Positions 1-10,582 of a DNA stretch of 64,000 nt are shown piece by piece. Where the stretch lies: positions 1 through 64,000 of the forward strand of contig NZ_RJLM01000017.1 in NCBI RefSeq assembly GCF_004104355.1, written 5' to 3'. The position numbers and the translations under genes were made by a program. This stretch comes from Photobacterium chitinilyticum (lineage in GTDB: Bacteria; Pseudomonadota; Gammaproteobacteria; Enterobacterales; Vibrionaceae). Below the pieces are notes generated by a model. It did no database searches and was not told the origin of the DNA. It worked only from the letters and a program-made list of their open reading frames with translations. Every line of letters starts with the position of its first letter. The first letter of the stretch is position 1.

Positions 1-34
1 CTTTCACGAGTGCCCACACAGATTGCATGGTCAA

Positions 35-50
35 ATTGTTAAAGAACAAA
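35..50 (-). promoter_or_regulatory. boxA-like element in an rRNA operon leader
   Basis: On the minus strand this reads TTTGTTCTTTAACAAT, matching the boxA core (GCTCTTTAACAA) of gammaproteobacterial rrn leaders, where Nus factors load for antitermination. It lies about 60 bases downstream of the P1-like promoter at 101-128. The remaining sequence to base 1 looks like the 16S leader, so the 16S gene should begin just beyond the left edge. Confidence 0.8.
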
Positions 51-100
51 CTGACAAATCGTTGCTGGCTTAGCGCCGCGCTCCGTGTCAGTGAGGTCGC

Positions 101-128
101 ATTATAGAGAGTTCGATCACATTGGCAA
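101..128 (-). promoter_or_regulatory. rRNA operon P1-type promoter, facing left
   Basis: On the minus strand a -35 TTGCCA (123-128) and -10 TATAAT (101-106) are separated by 16 bases, the spacing typical of rrn P1 promoters. The -10 is followed by a GC-rich discriminator and a start region with CACTGACACGGAG, nearly the same as E. coli rrn P1. A/T-rich sequence at about 130-165 is a plausible UP element, and Fis sites may lie further upstream toward yrdA. The stretch 129-257 holds no gene and should also contain the yrdA promoter. Transcription runs away from oriC, with replication. Confidence 0.85.
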
Positions 129-257
129 GGGGCTTTTTGAAATAAATCTGTTATTTACGTTCAAGCGCGCAATTATCGAACAACCACGCATTTTTTGATG
201 CAAATCACATCATAGCTTCGCTATTCTCATCTGTATGAATCATAAAAGGTCATTGTC

Positions 258-797
258 ATGTCATCTTCACTACGATCCTATAAGGGTATTTACCCTACAC
301 TCGCAAATGATGTGTACGTTGACAACTCAGCAGTATTAGTCGGCGATATTCAATTAGGGAATGATGCCAGCATCTGGCCTCTGGTTGCAGCGCGTGGTGA
401 TGTAAACCAAATTCACATAGGTGCCCGCACCAATGTGCAAGATGGATCGGTATTACACGTCACTCGAAAAACAGTCGACAACCCCAGTGGTTACCCGTTG
501 GTTATAGGTGATGATGTGACGATTGGCCACAAGGCCATGTTGCATGGCTGCCAAGTCGGAAATCGTGTTTTGGTGGGTATGGGGGCTATCTTATTAGATA
601 ACGCTATTATAGAGGATGATGTCATCATTGGCGCAGGAAGTCTCGTTCCACCAGGTAAGCGCTTGAAGAGTGGTTATCTATATGTAGGCAGCCCTGTAAA
701 GCAAGCCCGTCCGCTAACCGATAAGGAGCGGGCTTTCTTACCGGCTTCCGCAGATAATTATGTTCGGTTGAAAAACGAATACCTGGCTGATCAGTAA
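258..797 (+). CDS. yrdA: gamma-carbonic anhydrase family protein YrdA
   Basis: A 179-residue left-handed beta-helix protein of the YrdA/CaiE gamma-carbonic anhydrase family. Repeated hexapeptide turns (for example LGNDAS, IGDDVTIG, IIEDDVIIGAG) build the helix, and the family metal-binding histidines are visible in SVLHVT and IGHKAMLHG. Members form trimers that bind metal at subunit interfaces, but carbonic anhydrase activity is often unproven. The ATG has an AAAGGT-like ribosome site. It reads toward the DUF1488 gene, with only six bases between the stop codons, and its promoter must lie in the interval shared with the rrn promoter. Neighbours match the E. coli tsaC-aroE-yrdB-yrdA cluster. 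Confidence 0.93.
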   Translation: MSSSLRSYKGIYPTLANDVYVDNSAVLVGDIQLGNDASIWPLVAARGDVNQIHIGARTNVQDGSVLHVTRKTVDNPSGYPLVIGDDVTIGHKAMLHGCQVGNRVLVGMGAILLDNAIIEDDVIIGAGSLVPPGKRLKSGYLYVGSPVKQARPLTDKERAFLPASADNYVRLKNEYLADQ

Positions 798-803
798 TTA
801 GTA

Positions 804-1067
804 TTAGCCGATTTCAATATCACCGTCGCTATTGAATTCTTCTTCCTCGATCATCACTTCTGCTAACTCTTCCAAATCGAAACGGTTGGCAGCAAAGGTG
901 GCAAGAATATCGGATTCTTCATTCAAGGGCTGCTCTATCGTCTTTTGGAGCCAAGACAAACTTACCCAGCATGTGATCAACGCACCGGCCTGTTGGGCTG
1001 GAAAGTTAACGGCTTGCTTCTGACTATCCCACAATTGAATATCAGCAAATAGAATATCTTGGTTCAT
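804..1067 (-). CDS. DUF1488 family protein (YrdB-like)
   Basis: An 87-residue acidic protein of the DUF1488 family, equivalent in position to E. coli yrdB beside aroE. It begins two bases after the aroE stop, and its ribosome site (GCAGGAAT) lies inside the aroE 3' end, so it is probably translationally coupled. No catalytic motif is visible. The C-terminus is strongly acidic (for example VMIEEEEF). Biochemical function is unknown; only the conserved neighbourhood is informative. Confidence 0.85.
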   Translation of the reverse strand: MNQDILFADIQLWDSQKQAVNFPAQQAGALITCWVSLSWLQKTIEQPLNEESDILATFAANRFDLEELAEVMIEEEEFNSDGDIEIG

Positions 1068-1069
1068 GT

Positions 1070-1891
1070 TTATTCCTGCAATAGACGTCGTAATTCATTT
1101 TTAACCTGTTTTGCACCAGGACGGATACCTCGCCACAACATAAAGCTCTCAGCCGCCTGACCAACCAACATCCCTAATCCATCTAATGTCTTACCGGCAC
1201 CCAAATCACGCGCCCACTGGTTGAAGGCTGTCAGTTCAGAGCCATAAACCATGTCATAGCAAGTGACTGCTGAGTTGATAAGCTTCTCTGAAATATTGGG
1301 GAGTTGGCCACTAAGTCCAGCAGATGTTGAGTTGATAATCACATCAAATTCAGGCTGTTCGAGTTCAGATAATCCCACCGCTTGAATATTGCCATAAGCA
1401 GAAAACAGATCAGCCAGCTTCTCGGCTTTCTCTAATGTCCGATTGGTAATAACCAGCTTGTCTGGTTGTTGTGCCAACAACGGTAAGATAACCCCTCGTG
1501 CTGCACCGCCTGCACCAATAAGCAAAATACGTCGACCAGACAACTCAACTTGGTTCTGCAACAAGTCCTGGACTAACCCTTCTCCATCGGTGTTATCACC
1601 CAGAATAATACCGTCATCAAGCTTCTTTAGCGTATTCACGGCACCGGCTAACTTTGCCCGCTCAGTCAGTTGCGAAGCATACTGATAGGCATCTTCTTTG
1701 AAAGGTGCTGTGATATTGCACCCGCGACCATTTGCTGCAAAAAAATTCTCTGCAGCCACCTTGAAGCCATCAACAGGAGCCAGTTCCGCTGTATAAGTCA
1801 TGGCCTGAGCGGTTTGTCGGGCAAACAAAGTATGAATCAAAGGGGATTTACTCTGGGCAATCGGATTGCCGAAAACAACGTACTTGTCCAT
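1070..1891 (-). CDS. aroE: shikimate dehydrogenase AroE
   Basis: NADPH-dependent reduction of 3-dehydroshikimate to shikimate, step four of the chorismate pathway in the cytoplasm. At 273 residues it has the usual length. The N-terminal substrate domain begins [17 protein letters not shown], with the SKS shikimate-binding motif, followed by [10 protein letters not shown] carrying the catalytic lysine. The nucleotide-binding loop is GAGGAARGV, followed by the NRT motif typical of NADP-preferring AroE. I chose the ATG at 1889-1891 over an upstream start that would add 12 residues, because family members begin with this sequence. It lies in the leftward tsaC-hemF-aroE-DUF1488 cluster. Confidence 0.96.
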   Translation of the reverse strand: MDKYVVFGNPIAQSKSPLIHTLFARQTAQAMTYTAELAPVDGFKVAAENFFAANGRGCNITAPFKEDAYQYASQLTERAKLAGAVNTLKKLDDGIILGDNTDGEGLVQDLLQNQVELSGRRILLIGAGGAARGVILPLLAQQPDKLVITNRTLEKAEKLADLFSAYGNIQAVGLSELEQPEFDVIINSTSAGLSGQLPNISEKLINSAVTCYDMVYGSELTAFNQWARDLGAGKTLDGLGMLVGQAAESFMLWRGIRPGAKQVKNELRRLLQE

Positions 1892-1975
1892 GTGGCTATG
1901 CGTTCCAAATAAAACAGGGGCGATCAATCGACCCTATCATTGCTATACGGCAAGCTCAAACGTTTCGTACCCGCG

Positions 1976-3446
<1,471 letters not shown>

Positions 3447-3558
3447 ATAATCCTCATTTTTGATCCCAGCTGACGCCAGATTTAACCATCTGTTTACCTA
3501 TATTACCGACTCCAACCTCGCAACTCCATGCTCGTAACAGAATGAGGCAAAATCACCG

Positions 3559-3596
3559 ACGCAAACGTTTTCCTTCTCAAAAAATCACCGTATAAT
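3559..3596 (+). promoter_or_regulatory. purE promoter with PurR operator
   Basis: The 16-mer ACGCAAACGTTTTCCT (3559-3574) matches the E. coli PurR box consensus at essentially every conserved base. A TATAAT -10 hexamer sits at 3591-3596, so the operator covers the expected -35 region (about 3568-3573). Repression of purEK by PurR with hypoxanthine or guanine as corepressor is the established model for this operon. Confidence 0.9.
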
Positions 3597-3647
3597 GCAC
3601 GCAAAAGAATTCACGCCATCGTATTATGCAACCCAAAGGAGATCGGG

Positions 3648-4136
3648 ATGAAAGTTGGGATTATCATGGGCTCAAAGTCAGATTGGCCAACCATGCAGCA
3701 TGCAGCTGAGATGCTAGACCGCTTCAACGTGCCTTATGAAACCAAAGTAGTTTCTGCTCACCGTACTCCACACTTGCTTGCCGAATATGCTGAAAGTGCC
3801 CACGAACGTGGCATTAAAGTCATCATTGCCGGAGCTGGCGGTGCAGCACACCTTCCCGGCATGACAGCAGCCTTTACAAGTATTCCGGTATTAGGAGTAC
3901 CTGTTCAGTCCCGCGCACTCAAAGGCATGGATTCACTGCTTTCTATTGTACAAATGCCTAAAGGGATTGCGGTGGGTACCCTGGCGATTGGTGACGCAGG
4001 CGCAGCCAATGCCGGCCTGCTGGCAGCTCAGATCATAGGCACCCAGGACACCACAGTTATGGCAGCCGTCGATGCATTTCGCAAGGAGCAGACCGACACA
4101 GTGCTGAATAACCCGAACCCAGCAGAGGATGCATAA
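3648..4136 (+). CDS. purE: N5-carboxyaminoimidazole ribonucleotide mutase PurE
   Basis: Class I PurE converts N5-CAIR to CAIR in de novo purine synthesis. The 162-residue protein shows the substrate phosphate loop [11 protein letters not shown] at residues 6-16, VVSAHRTP with the conserved histidine near 45, and [12 protein letters not shown]. An AAGGAG ribosome site precedes the ATG. Its TAA stop shares one base with the purK ATG (TAATG), so the two are translationally coupled. The pair PurE plus PurK is the bacterial ATP-dependent route for this step. Confidence 0.97.
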   Translation: MKVGIIMGSKSDWPTMQHAAEMLDRFNVPYETKVVSAHRTPHLLAEYAESAHERGIKVIIAGAGGAAHLPGMTAAFTSIPVLGVPVQSRALKGMDSLLSIVQMPKGIAVGTLAIGDAGAANAGLLAAQIIGTQDTTVMAAVDAFRKEQTDTVLNNPNPAEDA

Positions 4137-5251
4137 TGAAAGTATTGGTGCTTGGAGCCGGCCAGCTGGCACGAATGATGGCACTGGCCGGGGCTCCGTT
4201 AAATATTGAAGTATTCGCCTATGATGTTAGTAGCGGTCATGTGGTTCATCCACTAACTCAGCAACTGATGATGAAAGGACTGAATACAGCAATCACCTAT
4301 GCCAATGTAATCACTGCTGAATTTGAGCACATCCCTCACGATATTCTCGATGCCTGTGCAGCCAGCGGAAAGTTTCGGCCAACCACGGAAGCAATTAAGG
4401 CGGGTGGCGATCGTCGGCTAGAAAAACGCCTGCTGGATAATGCTGATGTTGCCAATGCAAAGTACCAAATCATCAATACCCGTGATGATCTGGATCGTGC
4501 AATTGATGCCGTCGGCATCCCCATGGTATTAAAAAGTGCCCTGGGTGGCTACGACGGCAAAGGACAGTGGCGGCTGAAATCCCATGAAGATACTGATCAA
4601 ATCTGGCAGGAAATAGACAGCTTCCTCGCGGCAACGCCTGATCAGGCGATTGTGGCCGAAGAATTCGTCTCCTTTGACCGCGAAGTTTCCCTCATCGGAG
4701 CCCGTGGCGAGGATGGCAGTATGGCTATCTATTCACTGACTGAAAACATCCATATCAATGGGGTGCTTAGTCTGTCGATGGCAGTAGAAGGAAACCGTGA
4801 ACTGCAAAACCAGGCAGAAGCGATGTTCTTTGCACTGGCAGAATCGCTCGACTATATCGGTGTACTGGCCATCGAATTTTTTGATGTCGGTGGCAGGCTG
4901 CTAGTCAATGAAATTGCCCCACGTGTACACAACTCCGGCCACTGGACCCAACAAGGCGCAGAAACCTGCCAGTTTGAGAACCACCTGAGAGCAGTGTGCG
5001 GCATGCCGCTAGGCGATACTTCGCTGTTGCGCCCGACCGCGATGGTCAATATTCTCGGCGAAGATACCTTGCCAAATACCATAATGGCTCTTCCGCAATG
5101 CCACATTCACTGGTATGGCAAAGAAAAGCGCCCTGGGCGAAAAATGGGCCATATCAATGTGTGCGCGAATTCCACGGCCGATCTGAAAACCACCTTGGAC
5201 GAGCTAGCCGATCATTTAGATCCGATCGCCTTTCCAGCCGTTCGCCAATGA
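4136..5251 (+). CDS. purK: N5-carboxyaminoimidazole ribonucleotide synthase PurK
   Basis: ATP-grasp enzyme that carboxylates AIR with bicarbonate and ATP to N5-CAIR, the substrate of PurE. The 371-residue protein opens with the nucleotide-like loop [15 protein letters not shown], has the ATP-grasp lysine region [13 protein letters not shown] near residues 138-150, and the metal-binding [14 protein letters not shown]. It overlaps purE by one base and is followed by a strong terminator, so purEK is a complete two-gene operon. Confidence 0.97.
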   Translation: MKVLVLGAGQLARMMALAGAPLNIEVFAYDVSSGHVVHPLTQQLMMKGLNTAITYANVITAEFEHIPHDILDACAASGKFRPTTEAIKAGGDRRLEKRLLDNADVANAKYQIINTRDDLDRAIDAVGIPMVLKSALGGYDGKGQWRLKSHEDTDQIWQEIDSFLAATPDQAIVAEEFVSFDREVSLIGARGEDGSMAIYSLTENIHINGVLSLSMAVEGNRELQNQAEAMFFALAESLDYIGVLAIEFFDVGGRLLVNEIAPRVHNSGHWTQQGAETCQFENHLRAVCGMPLGDTSLLRPTAMVNILGEDTLPNTIMALPQCHIHWYGKEKRPGRKMGHINVCANSTADLKTTLDELADHLDPIAFPAVRQ

Positions 5252-5278
5252 TTAGCGGTTAACAGAAGCCTTAAACCA

Positions 5279-5305
5279 AAAAAGCCAGCATCTGCTGGCT
5301 TTTTT
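5279..5305. terminator. bidirectional terminator between purK and yrdD
   Basis: Stem AAGCCAGCA / TGCTGGCTT with a two-base TC centre, flanked by A and T runs on both sides. It can serve the rightward purEK operon and the convergent leftward gene at 5326. Confidence 0.88.
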
Positions 5306-5325
5306 ATCATAACGGTAAGGAGCGG

Positions 5326-5883
5326 TTATTCCTGGTAGGCATTGCACTTTCGGTCAGCACACTGGCGTTTCAAACCGCCGGCTAATTTCTTTTCTATCAA
5401 CAAACCAAATCCACACTGCTGGCACTGGCCGGCAATCGGCTTATTATTGACGGCAAAACGGCAGCCCGGATACTGATCGCAGGCATAAAATACTTTTCCG
5501 TAGCGCGACTTGCGCTCCATAAGATGACCCTTGCCACATGAAGGGCAAGTCAGCTGGGTATCTTCGGCTTTTTTCTCGGGAGATTCGATATGGTGGCATG
5601 CCGGATATCCAGCACACCCAATGAACATGCCGTATCGCCCCTGACGAAGCAGTAGTTCGTCACCGCAATCCGGACAGGGCTTGCCTAAGTGCTTCACGAC
5701 ATGCCCGTCGTTGTAATTCAACGACTTGATATAATCACACTCGGGATAACCAGCACACCCCAAAAAAGGCCCGCGCTTACTGTTGCGAATAACCAACTCC
5801 GCACCACACTGGGGACAGCATTGCTCCTTATCCAGGGCATGCTCGTGAGCCGAAAACAATTGCTCGTTAATTTTACCAGACAT
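5326..5883 (-). CDS. yrdD: topoisomerase-type C4 zinc-finger protein YrdD
   Basis: A stand-alone protein of about 185 residues made of tandem topoisomerase I C-terminal zinc ribbons, without a topoisomerase catalytic domain. Paired cysteines occur as CPQC...CAGYPEC, CPDC...CAGYPAC and CPSC...CDQYPGC, with a final CQQC...C module. These ribbons bind single-stranded DNA in TopA; the role of the free-standing protein is unknown. I chose the ATG at 5881-5883 (MSGKINEQ), which has a GAAGAG ribosome site and agrees with Vibrio homologues from memory. It is the last gene of the leftward LysM-dprA-smg cluster. Confidence 0.88.
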   Translation of the reverse strand: MSGKINEQLFSAHEHALDKEQCCPQCGAELVIRNSKRGPFLGCAGYPECDYIKSLNYNDGHVVKHLGKPCPDCGDELLLRQGRYGMFIGCAGYPACHHIESPEKKAEDTQLTCPSCGKGHLMERKSRYGKVFYACDQYPGCRFAVNNKPIAGQCQQCGFGLLIEKKLAGGLKRQCADRKCNAYQE

Positions 5884-5918
5884 ACAACTCTTCAATTCGC
5901 CAGCCAAGGGGGATTCAG

Positions 5919-6392
5919 TTAGTGAATATACCCATCTTCCGCACCGTACAGTAGTTCTTCCATCTGGCTATAGGCACTTTCGTTGCCAGGAGCATTGAAC
6001 AGCACCATCAGAATAATCCATTTCAGATCATCGAGCACAAATTCTGATGTTTCCAGCTCCATCACCCGGTCAATGACCATTTCGCGGGTATCACCGCTAA
6101 GTACATGGACCTGCTCAAGATAGGTGAGAAAACCACGACATGTGGTATCAAGCCGAGTCATTTCTTGCGCGGTATATACACGAATAGAAGTGACAGCACT
6201 GTTATTCATGTAAGGGGTATTCTCGGTATCTTGCAATGCAGCCAGTTTTTCTAGCCATGTCAGAGCTTTATAGATATCGTCCTGATGAAAACCTGCGCGC
6301 AGCAGCTCATCTGAAAGTTCGTCCTGATCAACCAGCAACTCCACATCGCTGTGGATATAGGTTTCAAACAGGTACATAAGAATATCCATCAT
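5919..6392 (-). CDS. smg: Smg family protein (DUF494)
   Basis: A 157-residue acidic helical protein matching Smg/DUF494 along its length; the start [14 protein letters not shown] aligns with E. coli [14 protein letters not shown]. It carries no known catalytic motif. It starts two bases after the dprA stop, in the widely conserved order dprA-smg-topoisomerase zinc-finger gene, which suggests coupled expression. Function is not established. Confidence 0.93.
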   Translation of the reverse strand: MMDILMYLFETYIHSDVELLVDQDELSDELLRAGFHQDDIYKALTWLEKLAALQDTENTPYMNNSAVTSIRVYTAQEMTRLDTTCRGFLTYLEQVHVLSGDTREMVIDRVMELETSEFVLDDLKWIILMVLFNAPGNESAYSQMEELLYGAEDGYIH

Positions 6393-6394
6393 AA

Positions 6395-7489
6395 CTAGCC
6401 CCTCCTCGTTCTGATATAGCCACCGGGCACTGTAGTGACAACACCTTGCAATTCTAATTCCAGCAATTGCATCATAACTTCATGTACGGGTTGTTTACAG
6501 CGTTCAGCAACTACATCTACGGGTGTTGCTTCATTGCCTACGTTAGCCAACACCGAAGAAAATGGCAATTCCTCATTCTCTGGTTGCGGTAACGACGAGT
6601 CTAACTGGTTATTTTTCACGCACTCAGTAAGCGCACCCACCTCTTCAAAGATATCGACCGGACTTTCTACCAATTTAGCACCGGATTTGATTAATGCATT
6701 ACATCCTCGGCTTCCTGAGTAATGAATTGAGCCGGGAAGGGCAAAGACTTCCCGCCCTTGCTCTAATGCATAACGAGCGGTGATCAGGGAGCCACTTTTC
6801 TCTGCCGCCTCTATAACTAATACGCCAACAGACAGTCCGCTGATCACTCTGTTGCGCCGCGGAAAATTCTGCGGGCGCGGTTTTTCATCCGGCCAAAACT
6901 CCGAGACTAAGGCGCCTTGCTCGACAATTTTACTCGCCAATTCTCGATGACGGGCAGGGTAGACCTGATCCAGTCCCGAACCCAACACCGCAATAGTGGC
7001 ACCGCCATTTTTCAACGCCCCGTAATGGGCCTGACCATCCACCCCCAGAGCCAGGCCACTGGTAACAACATAATTTGCCGCCACCAACGACGCGGCAAAC
7101 TCATAGGCAGACTCTCGGCCATCAATACTGGCAGAGCGACTGCCTATCACTGCCACCTGTGGCTCGTGCAACCAATGCGCTTCTCCGCGAACAAACAGCA
7201 GGGGAGGGGCCGAGGCAATTTCTTTTAACAACGGCGGATAGCAGGGCGAGTCGAGCGTCAAAATTGTGTGTTGGTCACACTCAGCCCATTGCAGGCAACG
7301 CTCAATACGCTGATATTTAGGTTGCAGCAGGCACGATATTTGCCGAGGGTTCAGCCCTATAGCCTGAAGCTGCTCGACAGTCATCCGGCACAACTGCTGA
7401 GGGGTAGCATAGTGCAGTAGCTGACTGATACGATTGCCGCCCAAATAGGGGACTGCAGCCAACGTTAGCCAGCTTTCAAGTTCACTCAT
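6395..7489 (-). CDS. dprA: DNA-processing protein DprA
   Basis: Cytoplasmic single-stranded-DNA-binding protein that loads RecA on incoming DNA during natural transformation. The 364-residue protein has an N-terminal SAM-like region, then the extended Rossmann fold with [10 protein letters not shown] near residues 111-120, [30 protein letters not shown] and [12 protein letters not shown], and a C-terminal winged-helix (DML1-like) segment ending in [11 protein letters not shown]. Its ATG overlaps the stop of the upstream LysM gene by four bases. With comM at 22271 the window carries two transformation genes. Confidence 0.95.
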   Translation of the reverse strand: MSELESWLTLAAVPYLGGNRISQLLHYATPQQLCRMTVEQLQAIGLNPRQISCLLQPKYQRIERCLQWAECDQHTILTLDSPCYPPLLKEIASAPPLLFVRGEAHWLHEPQVAVIGSRSASIDGRESAYEFAASLVAANYVVTSGLALGVDGQAHYGALKNGGATIAVLGSGLDQVYPARHRELASKIVEQGALVSEFWPDEKPRPQNFPRRNRVISGLSVGVLVIEAAEKSGSLITARYALEQGREVFALPGSIHYSGSRGCNALIKSGAKLVESPVDIFEEVGALTECVKNNQLDSSLPQPENEELPFSSVLANVGNEATPVDVVAERCKQPVHEVMMQLLELELQGVVTTVPGGYIRTRRG

Positions 7490-8568
7490 AATCGAGTAGA
7501 TTCAGAAAAAGGCTGTCGCGGTGGCAGGGCCAATATATCTAAGCCCAGAGGTTCTGTCGCCCTAGTCACAACTGCCAGGCTGAAATGCTCATACGGGCGG
7601 ATCACCATGATCTCGCCCAGCGCCATCTGGCTGAGTTGGTACTGTTTTTTGAGATAACCGCTATTTTGGTACTGGTACTCACCTTTATCGCCTTCTACCA
7701 AGGCTCCGGATCGATAAATATGAAAGATATTTCCTGCCGAAACATTATCCAGGTGACCACGATCAAGCACAACAATATCTGAAGTCGCAATATAGCTCCG
7801 AACATCCAAATGCCCTAAAATTTTAGCCTGAATATTCAGTGGTGGCTCTGACGGCACAAAGCGAAGCGACACTTTTTCACGAGGCAAAGGAGCGGGCAAT
7901 AGCACATCATTTTGGCGGATCTCCTGGCGGAAAGAACTCAGGCTTACTTGACTGATATCCCCTTCTATTTCTGTCACTTTAACTTTGGCTATCTCTTCCA
8001 GCCCCCTCACCGAGATACCTTCACCGCCCTTGGGTAGCTGACGAGAGAATAGCTTCCCCGGCCGATAGACCCACCACCACTCACCAAGCTCCAATCCCGT
8101 ATCGACCCATACCGTGTCGCCCGGTGATATATAGCCTTTTCCATTGCTATCCCCCAACACCCTCGGCAGGCGATCGAGTTCGGCAGAAGTCAACAATCGA
8201 TGCTCTACGAGATACGGCAATAATAGCGACTCTTGCAATGTCGTAATGGGAGAGCGTTTAATCCGGATACTGGGCGATACCTTAACCCTTTTTTTTAACT
8301 GCAGTTGCGGCTGGCCGTTAAACCAGACCAGATGCAGCTGATCCCCGGGGTAGATTAAATGGGGGTTTTCAATATAAGAATTTGCCTCCCATAATCTAGG
8401 CCATAACCAAGGGTTCGATAAAAAGTGGGCAGAAATATCCCACAAGGTATCGCCCTTCCTCACGGTATATACCGACGAAATGCCCTCTTTAACCAAAGGT
8501 TTAGAAGGGCTGGCCCAAGCTATCGGAAAAAGCCAGAATAACGCCCAAAATAATACAAGCAACCTCAT
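7486..8568 (-). CDS. secreted LysM-domain protein
   Basis: A 360-residue exported protein. The N-terminus MRLLVLFWALFWLFPIAWA is a clear signal peptide, followed by one LysM domain (YTVRKGDTLWDISAHF, then NPHLIYPGDQLHLVWF), which usually binds peptidoglycan. The remaining 270 residues match the conserved partner protein always found next to dprA in Vibrio and relatives; no enzyme motif is visible. I chose the ATG at 8568 because it creates the signal peptide and has a GGGAGGG ribosome site eight bases upstream; a longer reading would bury the signal. It leads the leftward cluster with dprA, smg and yrdD. Confidence 0.88.
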   Translation of the reverse strand: MRLLVLFWALFWLFPIAWASPSKPLVKEGISSVYTVRKGDTLWDISAHFLSNPWLWPRLWEANSYIENPHLIYPGDQLHLVWFNGQPQLQLKKRVKVSPSIRIKRSPITTLQESLLLPYLVEHRLLTSAELDRLPRVLGDSNGKGYISPGDTVWVDTGLELGEWWWVYRPGKLFSRQLPKGGEGISVRGLEEIAKVKVTEIEGDISQVSLSSFRQEIRQNDVLLPAPLPREKVSLRFVPSEPPLNIQAKILGHLDVRSYIATSDIVVLDRGHLDNVSAGNIFHIYRSGALVEGDKGEYQYQNSGYLKKQYQLSQMALGEIMVIRPYEHFSLAVVTRATEPLGLDILALPPRQPFSESTRL

Positions 8569-8982
8569 GTAATGCCCTCCCTGGCACACCCGTTCATCAT
8601 AGTGATAGGGCTCGCCAAACGAGCCTTGATGAATGTAGGCAATTCTCTGTAGTCGCTCAAACGGACACCCAGAGAAACATTGGAACTTGCAAATTGGCAC
8701 TGCTCTCGGCTTATGTCTATGCTCGTCAAAATCAACGACGCCATTTTTCGGCGCACTTCACTGTCAGTCGTCCTGCTTTGCACCAGAGATAACGCTATTG
8801 TGCTCCGACCAAGTCATTTGGTAGGGCGAAAATTGTACAGAGAGTGCAAACATTCATTGCCAATCAAACAGCGTCAGCATCATCTAATCCCGTCAGGTGC
8901 TATTATTTGCGGTTTAAAATGACTAGAATTAGAGCAAATAAGCTACGTTAGTTTTCAGCACTGTCTATTTTTACGAGTACCT
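8569..8982. other. divergent intergenic region between LysM gene and def
   Basis: No supported gene lies here. It must hold two divergent promoters, though I cannot pick either with confidence; a TATTAT at 8901-8906 is one candidate -10 for def. A six-base hairpin GGCTCG-CCAAA-CGAGCC at 8609-8625 lies in the probable leader of the LysM mRNA. A reading frame across 8680-8922 has no homology I recognise and no good ribosome site. Confidence 0.5.
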
Positions 8983-9492
8983 ATGTCTGTATTGCAAGTA
9001 TTAACATTCCCTGATGAGCGCCTGCGCACCGTCGCCAAGCCGGTGGAAGCAGTAACACCTGAGATCCAAAAGATTGTCGATGACATGCTGGAAACCATGT
9101 ATGACGAGGAGGGTATTGGCCTCGCCGCTACTCAGGTTGATATTCATCAGCGTATTGTCGTGATCGACCTTTCAGAAGAGCGCAATCAACCAATGGTACT
9201 GATCAATCCCGAAATCACCGAGAAACGCGGTGAAGACGGTATTGAAGAAGGCTGCCTGTCTGTTCCTGGTGCACGAGCACTGGTTCCACGCGCAGCAGAA
9301 GTATCCGTCACCGCCCTTGACCGCAACGGCAAAGAACTATCCTTCGATGCTGATGATTTACTCGCTATCTGCGTCCAGCACGAATTGGATCATCTGGCTG
9401 GCAAACTGTTTGTTGACTACCTGTCGCCGCTGAAGCGCCAGCGTATTAAGCAGAAGCTGGAAAAAATTAAGCGAATTAACGAAAAAAACTAA
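8983..9492 (+). CDS. def: peptide deformylase
   Basis: Removes the N-formyl group from nascent proteins as they leave the ribosome. The 169-residue protein carries all three family motifs: GIGLAATQV near residues 44-52, EGCLSVPG with the metal-ligand cysteine near 89-96, and [12 protein letters not shown] with the two ligand histidines and catalytic glutamate. It is 14 bases upstream of fmt, the usual pairing of formylation and deformylation genes. Confidence 0.97.
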   Translation: MSVLQVLTFPDERLRTVAKPVEAVTPEIQKIVDDMLETMYDEEGIGLAATQVDIHQRIVVIDLSEERNQPMVLINPEITEKRGEDGIEEGCLSVPGARALVPRAAEVSVTALDRNGKELSFDADDLLAICVQHELDHLAGKLFVDYLSPLKRQRIKQKLEKIKRINEKN

Positions 9493-9506
9493 TCATAGAG
9501 GCTACC

Positions 9507-10451
9507 TTGAGCAAACCATTACGTATTGTATTTGCTGGTACCCCAGACTTCGCCGCCCGTCACCTGGCGGCGTTGTTGTCTTCACAGCATGATGTCATTG
9601 CCGTATACACCAAACCGGATAGTCCGGCAGGTCGCGGAAAAAAATTAACCGCTAGCCCGGTAAAGAATATAGCCCTTGAGCACGATATTCCGGTTTACCA
9701 GCCTGCCTCGCTTCGCAACGAAGAGGCACAGCAGGAACTGGCAGCACTCAATGCCGATATCATGGTCGTAGTGGCGTATGGCCTAATACTTCCGACAGAT
9801 ATTTTGGAAACGCCGAAGCTCGGTTGTATCAATGTACATGGATCTATTTTGCCACGCTGGCGTGGGGCCGCTCCGATCCAACGCTCTATCTGGGCTGGCG
9901 ACAAGGAAACAGGCGTCACCATCATGCAGATGGACGAAGGCCTGGATACCGGCGATATGCTGAAAATTGCCACTTTGCCAATCGAGGCAACCGACACCAG
10001 TGCCACCATGTATGAAAAACTGGCTGGACTGGGCCCAGACGCCCTCGTTGAGTGCCTCGCCGATATCGCGGCAGACACTGCGGAGCCTGAAAAACAAAAC
10101 GACGAACTGGCCAACTATGCGAAGAAGCTTAGCAAAGAAGAGGCCAAAATCGACTGGACGATGGATGCCGCTTCGATTGAGCGTTGTATCCGAGCCTTTA
10201 ACCCGTGGCCAATGAGCTACTTTGCCGTTGCCGAGCAAAACGTCAAAGTTTGGCAGGCAGGCGTCGTTGATGACAATCAGGGCAAAGCGCCAGGTACCAT
10301 CTTATCTGCCGACAAACAAGGGATCTTGGTTGCTACAGGAGAAGGCGCTCTGCGTCTGATCGAACTGCAACCTCCGGGCAAGAAAGCCATGAAGGCACAA
10401 GATTTACTCAATTCGCGCCGCGACTGGTTCGAACCCGGCACCGAACTGTAA
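9507..10451 (+). CDS. fmt: methionyl-tRNA formyltransferase
   Basis: Formylates Met-tRNAfMet with 10-formyl-THF for initiation. The 314-residue protein starts with TTG (TTGAGCAAACCA); no ATG is available at the family position, and [19 protein letters not shown] matches homologues. Catalytic motifs include [17 protein letters not shown] near residues 109-125 with the conserved Asn and His, and [10 protein letters not shown]. The C-terminal OB-like domain is complete. The operon is def-fmt, with a terminator-like hairpin immediately after. Confidence 0.97.
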   Translation: MSKPLRIVFAGTPDFAARHLAALLSSQHDVIAVYTKPDSPAGRGKKLTASPVKNIALEHDIPVYQPASLRNEEAQQELAALNADIMVVVAYGLILPTDILETPKLGCINVHGSILPRWRGAAPIQRSIWAGDKETGVTIMQMDEGLDTGDMLKIATLPIEATDTSATMYEKLAGLGPDALVECLADIAADTAEPEKQNDELANYAKKLSKEEAKIDWTMDAASIERCIRAFNPWPMSYFAVAEQNVKVWQAGVVDDNQGKAPGTILSADKQGILVATGEGALRLIELQPPGKKAMKAQDLLNSRRDWFEPGTEL

Positions 10452-10457
10452 TAACCG

Positions 10458-10486
10458 AGCCAGTGCTTGCACTGGCTTTTCTTTTC
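10458..10486 (+). terminator. terminator after fmt
   Basis: Perfect nine-base stem AGCCAGTGC / GCACTGGCT with a TT loop centre, followed by TTTTCTTTT. Read-through into rsmB is still possible, since the two are usually an operon, but this hairpin should at least reduce it. Confidence 0.82.
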
Positions 10487-10529
10487 CGCTTGGCGGAAGA
10501 GAAACTATTCTGTCGCTAACGTACCTAGC

Positions 10530-10555
10530 AAACAGCTACGTCCAAACAGCTACGT
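10530..10555 (+). repeat. 14-base tandem duplication upstream of rsmB
   Basis: AAACAGCTACGT occurs at 10530-10541 and again at 10544-10555, a period of 14 bases. It lies 28 bases before the rsmB start and about 45 after the fmt terminator, so it is in the probable rsmB promoter or leader. It could be slippage or a paired binding site. Confidence 0.7.
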
Positions 10556-10582
10556 TAACGGAAACAACTTCAGGAAATCCGA

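Noticed and set aside
8680-8922. 80-codon frame in the LysM-def interval
   Set aside because: No recognisable family, poor ribosome site, and it overlaps the region needed for divergent promoters.
8942-10558. Shared AGCTACGTTA upstream of def and rsmB as a regulatory motif
   Set aside because: A ten-base match occurs many times by chance in 64 kb, and the two contexts share nothing else.
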